Positions 8,899-17,442 of a stretch of 64,000 nucleotides of DNA are shown one piece after another (the stretch's first letter is position 1; each line of letters opens with the position of its first letter). A program made the translations under genes and the position numbers. Where the stretch lies: contig NZ_CABUOD010000008.1 in NCBI RefSeq assembly GCF_902493135.1, positions 62,001 through 126,000 of the forward strand. The letters run 5' to 3'. This DNA is from an uncultured Parabacteroides sp. Its GTDB lineage: Bacteria > Bacteroidota > Bacteroidia > Bacteroidales > Tannerellaceae. The notes below the pieces were generated by a model. It saw only the letters and a program-made list of their open reading frames with translations, did not search any database and was not told where the DNA came from.

Positions 8899-10509
8899 AT
8901 GAAAAGCAAATTCAATAAATATATAGCTGCGTTCTTTATTGCAGGAGTGGCCGGACTGATGGCTTGTACGGAGGACTTCGAATCGCAGAATACGAAAACA
9001 AACGGTTTTAACGAGGAACTGCAATCGTACGATTATATGTACTACACCTTGCCGCTTACGATCGTTGAACAAGGTATCTATTTCAACTATGATTGGGGTG
9101 GTGGCAAGAACTGGCCGTTCCAGACGATGCAGAATCTGGAAGCCGATATGTTCTCCGGTTATTTCCATGATATGAACGGTAGTTTTAATAGCAACAACTC
9201 CACCTATCACTTGAACGATGGCTGGACTTCTTCCAACTGGACTTATACTTATGGATATATAATGACCGCAGCCAAGAATGCAGAACGCAGGAATGCGGAC
9301 AGGCCTGAATTTCTGGGTGTCGCTAAAATCCTGAAGGTGGAACTGATGCATCGCATTGCCGATATCTACGGACCGCTGATCTATACGAATTACGGCGAAA
9401 GTACCGGTTCCGAACCGGAAGATATGAAAACGGCTTATTATGCATTTTTTGCCGATCTGGACGAAGCATTGGAGGCTATCCGTTCGTATGTAGCGGCCAA
9501 TCCGGATAAAAATCCTTTTAAGAAATCGGATTATCTGACACCGAACCAGACTTATGGCGACTGGATCAAATTTGCCAATTCTTTGCGTTTGCGCCTGGCT
9601 ATCCGTTTATCCGTTGTCGATCCGTCTAAAGCTGCCGAAGAGGTTAAAAAAGCGTTGTCTGATGAAGGTGGCGTACTGGAAGAACCGGCGGACGTAATTG
9701 CAGTGAATGCTACGACAAGCGGATTCACGAACCCGTTGGGGGAAATCAATAAGGGTTGGGGTGAAGTCTTTATGAATGCAAGCATGGAATCTTTCCTGGT
9801 AGGATATGACGATCCGCGTATTTCTAAATATTATACTCCGGCTTCCGGTGGTTCTGAAGGAGCTTTATTCAATATTGCCGGAACTTATAAGGGAGTCCGC
9901 CAGGGAACGGGAGTCACGCATAAAAAATATAGCGACCATTCGGCCAGTACGGTCGCCCAGAACACGGATGCTATTCTGATGACGGCTGCCGAAATCTGGT
10001 TCCTGCGTGCCGAAGCGGCTCTTCGTGGATATATTTCCGGCGATCCGGGCGAGTATTATAAGAAAGGTGTCGAAACTTCTTTTGCACAGTGGGGAGCTGA
10101 TAACGTTTCCGACTATCTGGCAAGCGAGAAAGTTCCGGCCGATTATAAGGATGCATTCGACGCGAAGTTTGATGTGGCTGCTGTCTCCAAAGTGACGCCA
10201 AAGTGGGACAACGCTCTTTCCAACGAACAAAAACTGGAAAAGATCATTACACAAAAATGGCTGGCGATCTATCCGGAAGGTTGTGAAGCTTGGACGGAAC
10301 AAAGACGTACAGGATATCCGAAACTGTTTAAAGTAGCTGTCAATAATAGTGGTGGAACGATCGATACGGATATCATGATCCGCCGTCTGTTCTATCCGCA
10401 GGCATTGATCAGCGACAATCCGACGCAGTACGAACAATTGCTTCAGTTATTGGGTGGTCCTGATACGGGCGGAACTCGTCTGTGGTGGGATATGGGCAGA
10501 AACTTTTAA
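8899..10509 (+). CDS. SusD/RagB-like nutrient-binding outer-membrane lipoprotein (SusD-like_2 type)
   Basis: Surface lipoprotein of 536 residues that covers the SusC barrel 12 nt upstream. It has a signal peptide with lipobox LMAC (lipidated Cys at about residue 23). The helical TPR-like core contains GDWIKFANSLRLRLAIRLS, typical of the SusD-like_2 family, and TAAEIWFLRAEAALRGY; the C-terminal part has EKIITQKWLAIYPEGCEAWTE. There is no glycoside hydrolase or protease downstream before the terminator at 10558, so the ligand could be a glycan, a peptide or another small molecule. Confidence 0.92.
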   Translation: MKSKFNKYIAAFFIAGVAGLMACTEDFESQNTKTNGFNEELQSYDYMYYTLPLTIVEQGIYFNYDWGGGKNWPFQTMQNLEADMFSGYFHDMNGSFNSNNSTYHLNDGWTSSNWTYTYGYIMTAAKNAERRNADRPEFLGVAKILKVELMHRIADIYGPLIYTNYGESTGSEPEDMKTAYYAFFADLDEALEAIRSYVAANPDKNPFKKSDYLTPNQTYGDWIKFANSLRLRLAIRLSVVDPSKAAEEVKKALSDEGGVLEEPADVIAVNATTSGFTNPLGEINKGWGEVFMNASMESFLVGYDDPRISKYYTPASGGSEGALFNIAGTYKGVRQGTGVTHKKYSDHSASTVAQNTDAILMTAAEIWFLRAEAALRGYISGDPGEYYKKGVETSFAQWGADNVSDYLASEKVPADYKDAFDAKFDVAAVSKVTPKWDNALSNEQKLEKIITQKWLAIYPEGCEAWTEQRRTGYPKLFKVAVNNSGGTIDTDIMIRRLFYPQALISDNPTQYEQLLQLLGGPDTGGTRLWWDMGRNF

Positions 10510-10557
10510 GAAACATTTGATTCTGTAATATTTTAAGTTAGAACGATTAGATTATAA

Positions 10558-10593
10558 TGGGAGCGGGCTTGTGAAAAGTCTGCTCCCATAAAT
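10558..10593 (+). terminator. Intrinsic terminator after the first SusC/SusD pair
   Basis: TGGGAGCGGGCTT (10558-10570) pairs with the arm ending CTGCTCCCA (10588), 11 of 13 positions as Watson-Crick pairs, followed by a short T-run. It lies 49 nt after the SusD stop. Confidence 0.7.
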
Positions 10594-10867
10594 TTTTACA
10601 ATAACCCCTCTTTTTTCTATTTCAAGAGAAAACGATCGCAATTCCAATCTGTCTTTTTTCTACTTGTTTGATCCTTTTTCTAACATAATAGACTGATCGG
10701 CTGCCGGGGTTTCCCCAATAGCATTGCATTTGTCAATTAATTCCCCATGATTCCTTACATCCCGGAAAAGTTTAACTCTCGGAGAATCGAATATTTGAGA
10801 GAATATGAAGGAGGATACGGAAATATGGCAAGGGAGACAAGGTTCTTTTCGGAGGTGGTGGCGGGAG

Positions 10868-10982
10868 ATTTCCGTGACGACCGTCTTCATCGCCTTGACG
10901 ACCGTCTTTGCAACTCCGGGTTGCCGAGTTCACTATGTATGAACATTGACTTCATGGTGATGAAGACGGTCGTCGTGGAAAT
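10868..10982. repeat. Long imperfect inverted repeat with an extra direct copy of its core
   Basis: An arm of about 26 nt at 10868-10893 and its reverse complement at 10957-10982 match at about 23 positions. The core GACGACCGTCTT of the left arm recurs in direct orientation at 10897-10908, so three copies of the core occur within 115 nt. This is the only structured element I see in the gene-free stretch 10594-11254; short ORFs there overlap each other on opposite strands and look like by-products of the repeat. No recombinase gene is adjacent. Confidence 0.6.
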
Positions 10983-11254
10983 TTTCTGCGCAATTCATGA
11001 GTAAAACGTTTCCATAACTACTTTTTTCGTCTTGGAGATAATAATTCAGAAGACACTTGACAAGAGGTTTGTAAGCCGTTTGAAGATGTTTTTTACAATA
11101 AGTCATTGGGGCGATTGAGGGGGGAGGAGGCGTTTTATTCATGGAATATATCGTATGAACAGCAGTATTTTTTATGCAGGTGTAGGAAGGAAAGATAATG
11201 TAAAGCATAATAAAAAAACTTTTTCAAATTCTACTTTTACCATTTATACAACTC

Positions 11255-11283
11255 TTTGATATAAAAAAAATATACTACCTTTA
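11255..11283 (+). promoter_or_regulatory. Weak promoter for the NikR-like regulator
   Basis: TTTG at 11255-11258 and TACCTTTA (one base off TAnnTTTG) at 11276-11283, spacing 17. The -7 element overlaps the first in-frame ATG at 11283, which argues for translation from the ATG at 11313. Confidence 0.35.
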
Positions 11284-11312
11284 TGCCCGAATTTTTAATA
11301 AAAGAGCTGTAT

Positions 11313-11714
11313 ATGTCTTTAAAGCGTTTCGGTGTTTCATTGGAAGATAACCTGCTGGAATCGTTAGACCAATATGTGAGCGAGAATGGTTTTGCCAATC
11401 GTTCGCAGGCTATCCGTTTTCTGGTGGAGAAGAATGTCGCTGAAAAGAAATGGCAGTGTAACCATATCGTGGCAGGTACGATTATCCTTATGTATGATCA
11501 GGTAAAAAAGGAGATTACTTCCCGGATTGCCGATATCCAACAAAATTATCAGGATGTTATCCTGTCTTCTTCCCAATATTATGTGAACCGGAATTTTTGT
11601 CTGCACATCGCGACCGTGATGGGTACGGCTTACCGTTTGACTGAACTGTCGGACCGGTTGACTACGATAAAGGGACTTAAGCATGGCAAGTTGGTTATGA
11701 GCCGGGCGGATTAG
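11313..11714 (+). CDS. NikR-like ribbon-helix-helix regulator with most nickel ligands missing
   Basis: From the ATG at 11313 the protein has 133 residues, the same length as E. coli NikR; a start at 11283 would add ten. The N-terminal ribbon-helix-helix (LKRFGVSLEDNLLESLDQYV...NRSQAIRFLV) binds DNA, and the C-terminal ACT-like domain aligns without gaps through SRIADIQ to the metal site. There the E. coli ligands His76, His87, His89 and Cys95 correspond to Gln77, Gln88, Tyr90 and Cys96. Three of four high-affinity nickel ligands are therefore lost, so it probably senses another ligand or none. It stands 90 nt upstream of a TonB receptor and may regulate it. Family assignment is firm, nickel sensing is not. 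Confidence 0.8.
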   Translation: MSLKRFGVSLEDNLLESLDQYVSENGFANRSQAIRFLVEKNVAEKKWQCNHIVAGTIILMYDQVKKEITSRIADIQQNYQDVILSSSQYYVNRNFCLHIATVMGTAYRLTELSDRLTTIKGLKHGKLVMSRAD

Positions 11715-11804
11715 ATATATTTTTTATCCATGCGGTAGCACGAATTATAAAAAGTGTGACACGATTGAATGTTTGACAGTAGAAATTTAATACATAGAAG
11801 AGAG

Positions 11805-13688
11805 ATGAAAAAAGTAGTTTTACTTGCCTCCGGGCTTTTGTGCAGTTCTCTGGTCTTTGCAAATGATCCGGTTGCAATCGATAGCCTGATTAACTTGCAG
11901 GGGGTTGTGATTTCAGCAAATAAGGTACAGGTGAATCGTAGCAGTGTGCCGCTTACTATCTCGGTGATCGACCGGGACCAAATTGAGGCGAGCAGCGAAT
12001 CAGCCTTGTTGCCGGTACTGTCGGAACGTGTACCGGGGTTGTTTGTGACAGAAAAAGGGGTTACCGGCTTTGGGGTTTCTTCCGGATCGGCCGGAACGGT
12101 GAATATTCGTGGTGTCGGACAGGGCAACAAGGTGTTGATGTTGTTCGATGGACAGCCGCAATGGACGGGAGTGTTCGGACATTCTTTGCCTGATACCTAT
12201 GTGGCTTCGGATATAGAGCGCGTGGAAGTGATCCGCGGACCCGGTTCTTTGCTGTATGGTTCTAATGCGATGGGAGGGGTTGTTAATATCATTACCCGCC
12301 AGCATAAGCAGCAGGGACGCCGTACGCAGGCACGTGTCATGTTCGGTTCGTATAATACGCAGAAGTATATGATTAACAATGGATATAACATCGGAAATTT
12401 CAGTAGTTTCATATCTGTCAATCATGATCGTACGGATGGGCACCGGCCTGATTCGAAATTTGATATCACGAATGGTTTTGCAAACTTAGGATATCGGATG
12501 GATGACCATTATAAGGTGACCGGAAATTTGAGTCTTGCTAAATACAATACGGAAGATCCTGGTATGATCACCGCTCCCAAGTTGGATCATGTGATGCATA
12601 TCTTACGTGGAACGACCTCTTTCGCATTGGAGAATCATCATGAGAAGACAAGCGGGGCACTTCGTGTTTTCTATAATTGGGGACATCATAAAATCAACGA
12701 CGGCTATTCGGAAGGGAAGCAACCGAGCCCGTTCCTGTTTTATTCGGACGACCACAATACGGGAATCCAATTATATCAGTCTTTCCGTCTGGTGAAAGGG
12801 AATACATTTACGGCAGGTGTCGATTATAAGAATTGGGGCGGACATGCCTGGAATGATTCGATCAAAGGTACGATCGGGGAGGTTGTCGATAAATCGGTTC
12901 ACGAAGTGGCGGGGTATGCCATCATGCAGCAGGATTTGTTTGATATCTTGAGTTTGAATGCCGGTGTACGTTATGAACATAGCAGTGCTTATGGGGGAGA
13001 GTGGGTTCCGCAAGCGGGTTTTGCGATCCGTCCGTTTGAAGGGAATACGATAAAAGGTTCTTTTTCTAAAGGCTACAGAAGTCCTACGTTGCGTGAATTG
13101 TATATTTCTTATCTTCCTTATTCGAAAGCTAATCCGGATCTGAAACCGGAAAGTATGTTGACTTATGAATTGTCTATCGGCCAATTCCTGCTGGATAATC
13201 GTTTACATGCCGAACTGACTGCTTTTTATATGGATGGCAAGGACATGATTTCGGTTGTAAACCGGCAGATGTCCAACATCGGGCGCTTTTATAATAAAGG
13301 TATAGAATTCGAAGCCGGTTATCAGGTCTGTAAGAATTTGAATCTGGATATGAATTACAGCTATTTATATATGAATAAGGAAATAGAAGCGGCTCCGGCA
13401 CATAAATTATATGCCAGTGCTACTTATACGCCCGGACGTTTTACCTTTAATATGAGTCTACAGTCTATTTTCGATCTCTATACTACGGTTGGAAAGACAC
13501 CGGAAGATAATAAAAAAGAGGATTACACGGTCCTGAATGCCCGTGCTTCTTATCGTTTCGGTTCGTTGGATAAGGGTTTGAAGCTCTTTGTAAAAGGTGA
13601 GAATCTGACGGCTACCCGTTATTCGATAAACGAGGGATATCCGATGCCGAAGGCAACCTTTATGGCTGGAATCGATGTCACTTTCTAA
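11805..13688 (+). CDS. TonB-dependent receptor (BtuB/siderophore-receptor-like, no STN or SusC features)
   Basis: Outer-membrane active transporter of about 627 residues. The ATG at 11805 begins a good signal peptide (MKKVVLLASGLLCSSLVFA); the frame's earlier ATG at 11769 adds a non-signal extension. A TonB-box-like GVVISANK at about 30-37 is followed by the plug with VNIRGVGQGNKVLMLFDGQ and ERVEVIRGPGSLLYGSNAMGG, then a barrel with FSKGYRSPTLRELY and a terminal aromatic residue (GIDVTF). The RGPGSLLYG signature and size match receptors for cobalamin, metal chelates or siderophores. The NikR-like regulator upstream suggests a metal or metal complex. Cobalamin is also possible because cbiA and a cobalamin adenosyltransferase lie nearby, but no cobalamin riboswitch is visible. 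Confidence 0.88.
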   Translation: MKKVVLLASGLLCSSLVFANDPVAIDSLINLQGVVISANKVQVNRSSVPLTISVIDRDQIEASSESALLPVLSERVPGLFVTEKGVTGFGVSSGSAGTVNIRGVGQGNKVLMLFDGQPQWTGVFGHSLPDTYVASDIERVEVIRGPGSLLYGSNAMGGVVNIITRQHKQQGRRTQARVMFGSYNTQKYMINNGYNIGNFSSFISVNHDRTDGHRPDSKFDITNGFANLGYRMDDHYKVTGNLSLAKYNTEDPGMITAPKLDHVMHILRGTTSFALENHHEKTSGALRVFYNWGHHKINDGYSEGKQPSPFLFYSDDHNTGIQLYQSFRLVKGNTFTAGVDYKNWGGHAWNDSIKGTIGEVVDKSVHEVAGYAIMQQDLFDILSLNAGVRYEHSSAYGGEWVPQAGFAIRPFEGNTIKGSFSKGYRSPTLRELYISYLPYSKANPDLKPESMLTYELSIGQFLLDNRLHAELTAFYMDGKDMISVVNRQMSNIGRFYNKGIEFEAGYQVCKNLNLDMNYSYLYMNKEIEAAPAHKLYASATYTPGRFTFNMSLQSIFDLYTTVGKTPEDNKKEDYTVLNARASYRFGSLDKGLKLFVKGENLTATRYSINEGYPMPKATFMAGIDVTF

Positions 13689-13698
13689 ACATTTTGTA

Positions 13699-13706
13699 TA
13701 CCTTTG
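13699..13706 (+). promoter_or_regulatory. -7 element for panB
   Basis: TACCTTTG fits TAnnTTTG and lies 28 nt before the panB start, directly after the receptor stop codon. No clear -33 TTTG. Confidence 0.5.
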
Positions 13707-13734
13707 CGCCTTGTAACATTTAATAAAAATCATT

Positions 13735-14562
13735 ATGTCAGTTGCAAAGAGGGATTTAGAGGATAATAGAAAGGTGACCACACATCGCCTGATAGAAATG
13801 AAACAGCGTGGAGAGAAGATTTCCATGTTGACAGCTTACGATTATTCGATGGCTACTTTGATCGATCAGGCCGGTATGGATGTTATCTTGGTCGGCGATT
13901 CTGCTTCCAATGTAATGGCCGGTAACGTGACGACACTGCCGATCACGCTGGACCAGATGATCTACCACGGTAAATCGGTGATGAAAGCCGTTAAGCGTGC
14001 GTTGGTTGTAGTAGACCTGCCCTTCGGTACGTATCAGGGTAACTCGAAAGAGGCGTTGGCCTCCGCTATCCGTGTGATGAAGGAAACCCATGCGGACTGT
14101 ATCAAACTCGAAGGTGGTGCGGAAATACGGGAATCGATCGAACGTATTTTGTGTGCCGGTATTCCTGTTATGGGACATTTGGGATTGACTCCCCAGTCGA
14201 TTAATAAATTCGGAACCTACACCGTTCGTGCCCGCGAAGAGGCAGAAGCAAAGAAACTGATCGAAGATGCTCATCTGTTGGAAGAAATCGGTTGTTTCGC
14301 GATCGTTCTGGAAAAGATTCCGGCTACTCTGGCTGCACAGGTCGCTTCCGAATTGACGATTCCTATTATAGGCATCGGGGCCGGTGGCAGTGTTGACGGA
14401 CAGGTTTTGGTCATGCATGACATGCTGGGTATCAATCAGGGGTTCTCTCCTCGTTTCCTGCGCCGTTATGCAAATCTGGCTGAGGGAATTACCCGTGCCG
14501 TACAGAATTATATCGAAGATGTAAAGACCCAGGACTTCCCGAACGAGAAGGAACAATACTAA
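13735..14562 (+). CDS. panB: 3-methyl-2-oxobutanoate hydroxymethyltransferase
   Basis: Makes ketopantoate from 2-oxoisovalerate and methylene-tetrahydrofolate, the first committed step of pantothenate and coenzyme A synthesis, in the cytoplasm. The 275-residue protein has the PanB TIM-barrel landmarks: ISMLTAYDYSMATLID, VILVGDSASNVMAG (metal-binding Asp), VVVDLPFGTYQ, CIKLEGG, GIPVMGHLGLTPQS and PIIGIGAGGSVDGQVLVMHDMLG with the active-site region at about 205-225. Own promoter and terminator suggest a single-gene unit; panC and panD are not in the window. Confidence 0.96.
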   Translation: MSVAKRDLEDNRKVTTHRLIEMKQRGEKISMLTAYDYSMATLIDQAGMDVILVGDSASNVMAGNVTTLPITLDQMIYHGKSVMKAVKRALVVVDLPFGTYQGNSKEALASAIRVMKETHADCIKLEGGAEIRESIERILCAGIPVMGHLGLTPQSINKFGTYTVRAREEAEAKKLIEDAHLLEEIGCFAIVLEKIPATLAAQVASELTIPIIGIGAGGSVDGQVLVMHDMLGINQGFSPRFLRRYANLAEGITRAVQNYIEDVKTQDFPNEKEQY

Positions 14563-14583
14563 ATAATTATTGTAATATAGATA

Positions 14584-14612
14584 AAAGCCTCGGATTGACT
14601 ATTCGGGGCTTT
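14584..14612 (+). terminator. Terminator after panB
   Basis: AAAGCCTCG (14584-14592) pairs with CGGGGCTTT (14604-14612), 8 Watson-Crick pairs plus one G-U in the antisense transcript; located 22 nt after the panB stop. The trailing T-tract is short, so efficiency is uncertain. Confidence 0.5.
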
Positions 14613-14616
14613 GTCG

Positions 14617-14624
14617 TATATTTG
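14617..14624 (+). promoter_or_regulatory. -7 element for cbiA
   Basis: TATATTTG, perfect TAnnTTTG, 24 nt before the cbiA start. ATTG at 14594-14597, 19 nt upstream, is a one-mismatch -33 candidate. Confidence 0.55.
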
Positions 14625-14648
14625 TAGTTCTTACAAAAACATACGGGT

Positions 14649-15980
14649 ATGCAATCTCATCTACTGATCGGTGCCGCTTCATCGGGAAGCGGAAAAACTA
14701 CATTTACGCTCGGTTTGCTTCGTGCTTTGAAGAATCGTTCGCTTAAGGTACAGCCATTTAAATGTGGGCCGGACTATATCGATACGCGTCATCACAGGAT
14801 GGCTGCCGGTAGTCCGTCTGTGAATCTGGATCTGTTTATGATGTCGGAAGCGCACGTCTGTGATTTGTATGCCAGCTACACCCAAAATAGGGATGTGGCG
14901 GTAACCGAAGGTGTGATGGGGTTGTTTGACGGTTATGACGGTATGAAGGGCAGTAGTGCAGAAATCGCCTGTATGCTGGAAATACCGGTAGTTCTGATTG
15001 TCAATGCAAAGAGCACGGCATACTCCGTGGCTCCTTTATTGTACGGATTTAAGCATTTTAATAAGAGCATACGTGTAGTAGGAGCTGTGTTTAATTTTGT
15101 CGCGTCCGAAAGCCATTATTCTTTTTTGAAACAGGCTTGCGAGGATGCTGGGGTAGAGGCCTTGGGTTATCTTCCCAAACGTGTGGATGTGGAGATCCCC
15201 AGCCGGCATTTAGGATTGTCATTGGATGAAGATTTCTGTTTTGAAGAGTTTGCCGACCGTGTAGCGGAACTTGTCGAGAAATATGTAGACATCGATCGCC
15301 TGTTGGAACTTACGCAGCCTACCCGGACGCCTGTCGTTCCCATATCCGTGGACTTTCATTCCTATGATCGGAAGCCCTCATTTGCGATTGCGATTGCACG
15401 CGATGCCGCATTCAGTTTTATGTATGAAGCAAATATCCGCTATCTGCATCAGTTAGGGGAAGTGACTTATTTCAGCCCGTTAAAAGATGCTTCTTTGCCG
15501 AAAGCCGATTTCGTTTATCTTCCCGGAGGCTATCCTGAATTATACCTTGCTGCTTTATCATCCAATCAATCTATGCTTCAATCGATTCGTCAGTATGCTG
15601 AGAGTGGTGGGAAGCTGTTGGCTGAATGCGGAGGAATGATGTATCTTTGCGACGGGATACGGGATAAAGAAGGAAAGGTTTACCCGATGGCAGGTGTGTT
15701 GCACCAGTCCGCTACCATGGAAAATATGAAATTGCGTTTGGGATACCGTACCTTATTATATAAGGGTTCTCATCTGAAAGGCCACGAGTTTCATTACTCC
15801 CGTATTGTAAGACAAAAGAACCCGCTTCCATCCTGTGCTGCTGCCACTACGGCCAAAGGAGTGGAAACGGATACTTCGCTTTTTTCTTATAACAACGTAC
15901 GAGCCGGATATACCCATTTGTATTGGGCAGATCCGGCTACAAATGAATGGTTCACCAATTATCTGTACGGAAAGGAATAA
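14649..15980 (+). CDS. cbiA: Cobyrinate a,c-diamide synthase
   Basis: ATP- and glutamine-dependent amidation of cobyrinate side chains in corrin-ring synthesis, cytoplasmic. The 443-residue protein has an N-terminal P-loop of the dethiobiotin-synthetase type (GAASSGSGKTTF, residues 8-19), FKCGPDYID, EGVMGLFDG, and a C-terminal class I glutamine amidotransferase domain with YLPGGYPELY and the nucleophile Cys327 in LAECGGMMYL; a HEFHYS block follows near residue 378. No other cob/cbi ring-building gene is nearby, so the rest of the pathway, if present, is elsewhere. The 3' end overlaps a convergent esterase gene by 29 nt. Confidence 0.93.
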   Translation: MQSHLLIGAASSGSGKTTFTLGLLRALKNRSLKVQPFKCGPDYIDTRHHRMAAGSPSVNLDLFMMSEAHVCDLYASYTQNRDVAVTEGVMGLFDGYDGMKGSSAEIACMLEIPVVLIVNAKSTAYSVAPLLYGFKHFNKSIRVVGAVFNFVASESHYSFLKQACEDAGVEALGYLPKRVDVEIPSRHLGLSLDEDFCFEEFADRVAELVEKYVDIDRLLELTQPTRTPVVPISVDFHSYDRKPSFAIAIARDAAFSFMYEANIRYLHQLGEVTYFSPLKDASLPKADFVYLPGGYPELYLAALSSNQSMLQSIRQYAESGGKLLAECGGMMYLCDGIRDKEGKVYPMAGVLHQSATMENMKLRLGYRTLLYKGSHLKGHEFHYSRIVRQKNPLPSCAAATTAKGVETDTSLFSYNNVRAGYTHLYWADPATNEWFTNYLYGKE

Positions 15981-17370
15981 CCGGAAGGTTACGGTGGTTC
16001 TTCAGATTACCCGGTTGGAAGTTACGGAAACAATAGCGAACGGCTACGGGATTTTTTACTTTCCGGGAAGATACGATGATTTCGTTCGGATTGGAACCGA
16101 ATTCGGCTTTTGCCGGATGGAATACTTTATTTGGTCCGGCGATTTCAAACCCTTCTATACCGATCCACGGGCTGAATCCTTTTTCAGCGTTATCGAATCG
16201 GACCGTAATTTTGTTTCCGTTGACCTGCATCTCCCTATAAGAAGGACTGTCTGCAATGATCCCTTTATAACCGTATGTTTTGACTAAAGCCTGATAAGCC
16301 AGTCGATCGCCGATATCCTTTTTGTTTTGAGGGTGGATCTGCGGGGCTTCATAAGGTTCGACCAGATCATTGGTCGAGATCAGGCCACTGTTGGGAATCA
16401 ATGTTTGTGCCTTAAATTGTGCTTCACGCAACAAGGCTCCGTCGATCGCATCCGGTTTGTTGTTATAAGCGAAAGGAGCGATTTCTACAATATAGAAGGG
16501 AATATCCCCCTCTTTCCAGAGCGAACGCCACTGCTTGACCATCGTGACCAGCCGATCGGCATATGTGTCGGCTTTTCCTACGTTGCCACATCCCTGGTAC
16601 CAGGCAAAACCTTTGATTGTATAATTCCGGCACGGATAAAGCAGGGCATTGTACATAATCATCGGATGTGTCCAACTCCTTTCCTTTTGTCCGGCTTCGT
16701 TGAGGTCTATATCCGGATAGTTTTTCAATATTTCTTCGGGCAACCATCCTTCCACACGGGAACCGCCCCAAGAGCAGTTGATGATGCCGACGGGCACCTG
16801 CAAAGTGCGTTGCAATGCTAAAGCGTAAAAATACCCGGTGGCGCTGAACCATTGTGCGTTTTCGGTAGTCGGCTGTTTCCATTCTCCGTTCGCATATGTC
16901 TGCGGGGTGAGAGCACTTTTGCGTTCGATAGTCGCCATGCGGATACCCGGATGGTTGGGGGCATCGGCTATTACATTATTGGAATCGTGTATCGGACATT
17001 TATCGAAACCGTTCAAAGGCATTTCCATATTGGACTGTCCGGAGCAGAACCAGACTTCACCGATCAGCACGTCGTGAAGTGTCACGGGCTCTCCATCGCT
17101 GATCGTCAGGGTCTGCGGGATAAAGTTTGCACTGGGTGTTCCGATTGCCGTTTCCCAGAATCCCTGGTCGTTTGCTTTCGTCTCTACAGGCTGGTTGCTC
17201 CAGGATGCCTGGATGGTAACAATACTGTTGGGAGTCGCTTCTCCCCATAAGCGTGCATCGGTTTGCTGTTGGAGTACCATATGGTCGCTTAACAATTGCG
17301 GTAATTTTACTTTGGCATTAGCCGTTATGCAACATAACAGGCAGAATGCAGGAATCAGATTTGCTTTCAT
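15952..17370 (-). CDS. Secreted sialate O-acetylesterase-like SGNH hydrolase
   Basis: Probable periplasmic carbohydrate esterase, related to enzymes that remove O-acetyl groups from sialic acid. From the ATG at 17370 it has 472 residues with a signal peptide (MKANLIPAFCLLCCITANA); the frame's earlier start at 17397 adds nine residues with no role. The catalytic Ser113 lies in CSGQSNMEMP, and the Asp/His pair is probably in STNDLV...IHPQNK near residues 330-345. INCSWGGSRVEGW and GFAWYQGCGNVG are further family blocks. It stands alone between a cobalamin-synthesis gene and an adenosyltransferase, with no sialidase near, so the true ester could be on another acetylated sugar. Confidence 0.88.
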   Translation of the reverse strand: MKANLIPAFCLLCCITANAKVKLPQLLSDHMVLQQQTDARLWGEATPNSIVTIQASWSNQPVETKANDQGFWETAIGTPSANFIPQTLTISDGEPVTLHDVLIGEVWFCSGQSNMEMPLNGFDKCPIHDSNNVIADAPNHPGIRMATIERKSALTPQTYANGEWKQPTTENAQWFSATGYFYALALQRTLQVPVGIINCSWGGSRVEGWLPEEILKNYPDIDLNEAGQKERSWTHPMIMYNALLYPCRNYTIKGFAWYQGCGNVGKADTYADRLVTMVKQWRSLWKEGDIPFYIVEIAPFAYNNKPDAIDGALLREAQFKAQTLIPNSGLISTNDLVEPYEAPQIHPQNKKDIGDRLAYQALVKTYGYKGIIADSPSYREMQVNGNKITVRFDNAEKGFSPWIGIEGFEIAGPNKVFHPAKAEFGSNPNEIIVSSRKVKNPVAVRYCFRNFQPGNLKNHRNLPVIPFRTDNW

Positions 17371-17407
17371 AAAAATTAGATTAAATACAATAGTCAAAGA
17401 TAATGGT

Positions 17408-17415
17408 TATATTTG
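17408..17415 (+). promoter_or_regulatory. -7 element for the cobalamin adenosyltransferase
   Basis: TATATTTG, perfect TAnnTTTG, 27 nt before the ATG at 17443. A TTG start codon at 17413 would overlap it, which decides for 17443 as the translation start. Confidence 0.55.
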
Positions 17416-17442
17416 TCACGATACTTATCAAATTTGATAAAA

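Noticed and set aside
10660..11208. Small ORFs of 75-91 codons on both strands
   Set aside because: They overlap one another, have no signal peptide, domain or coding-type composition, and are partly made of the inverted repeat.
11100..11804. Possible cobalamin riboswitch before the TonB receptor
   Set aside because: I looked for a B12-box-like GCCACTG and a structured leader; none is visible, and only 90 nt separate the receptor from the gene before it.
13735..14562. Long antisense ORF across panB (266 codons)
   Set aside because: It is the shadow of panB codon usage; the plus-strand product is an unmistakable PanB.
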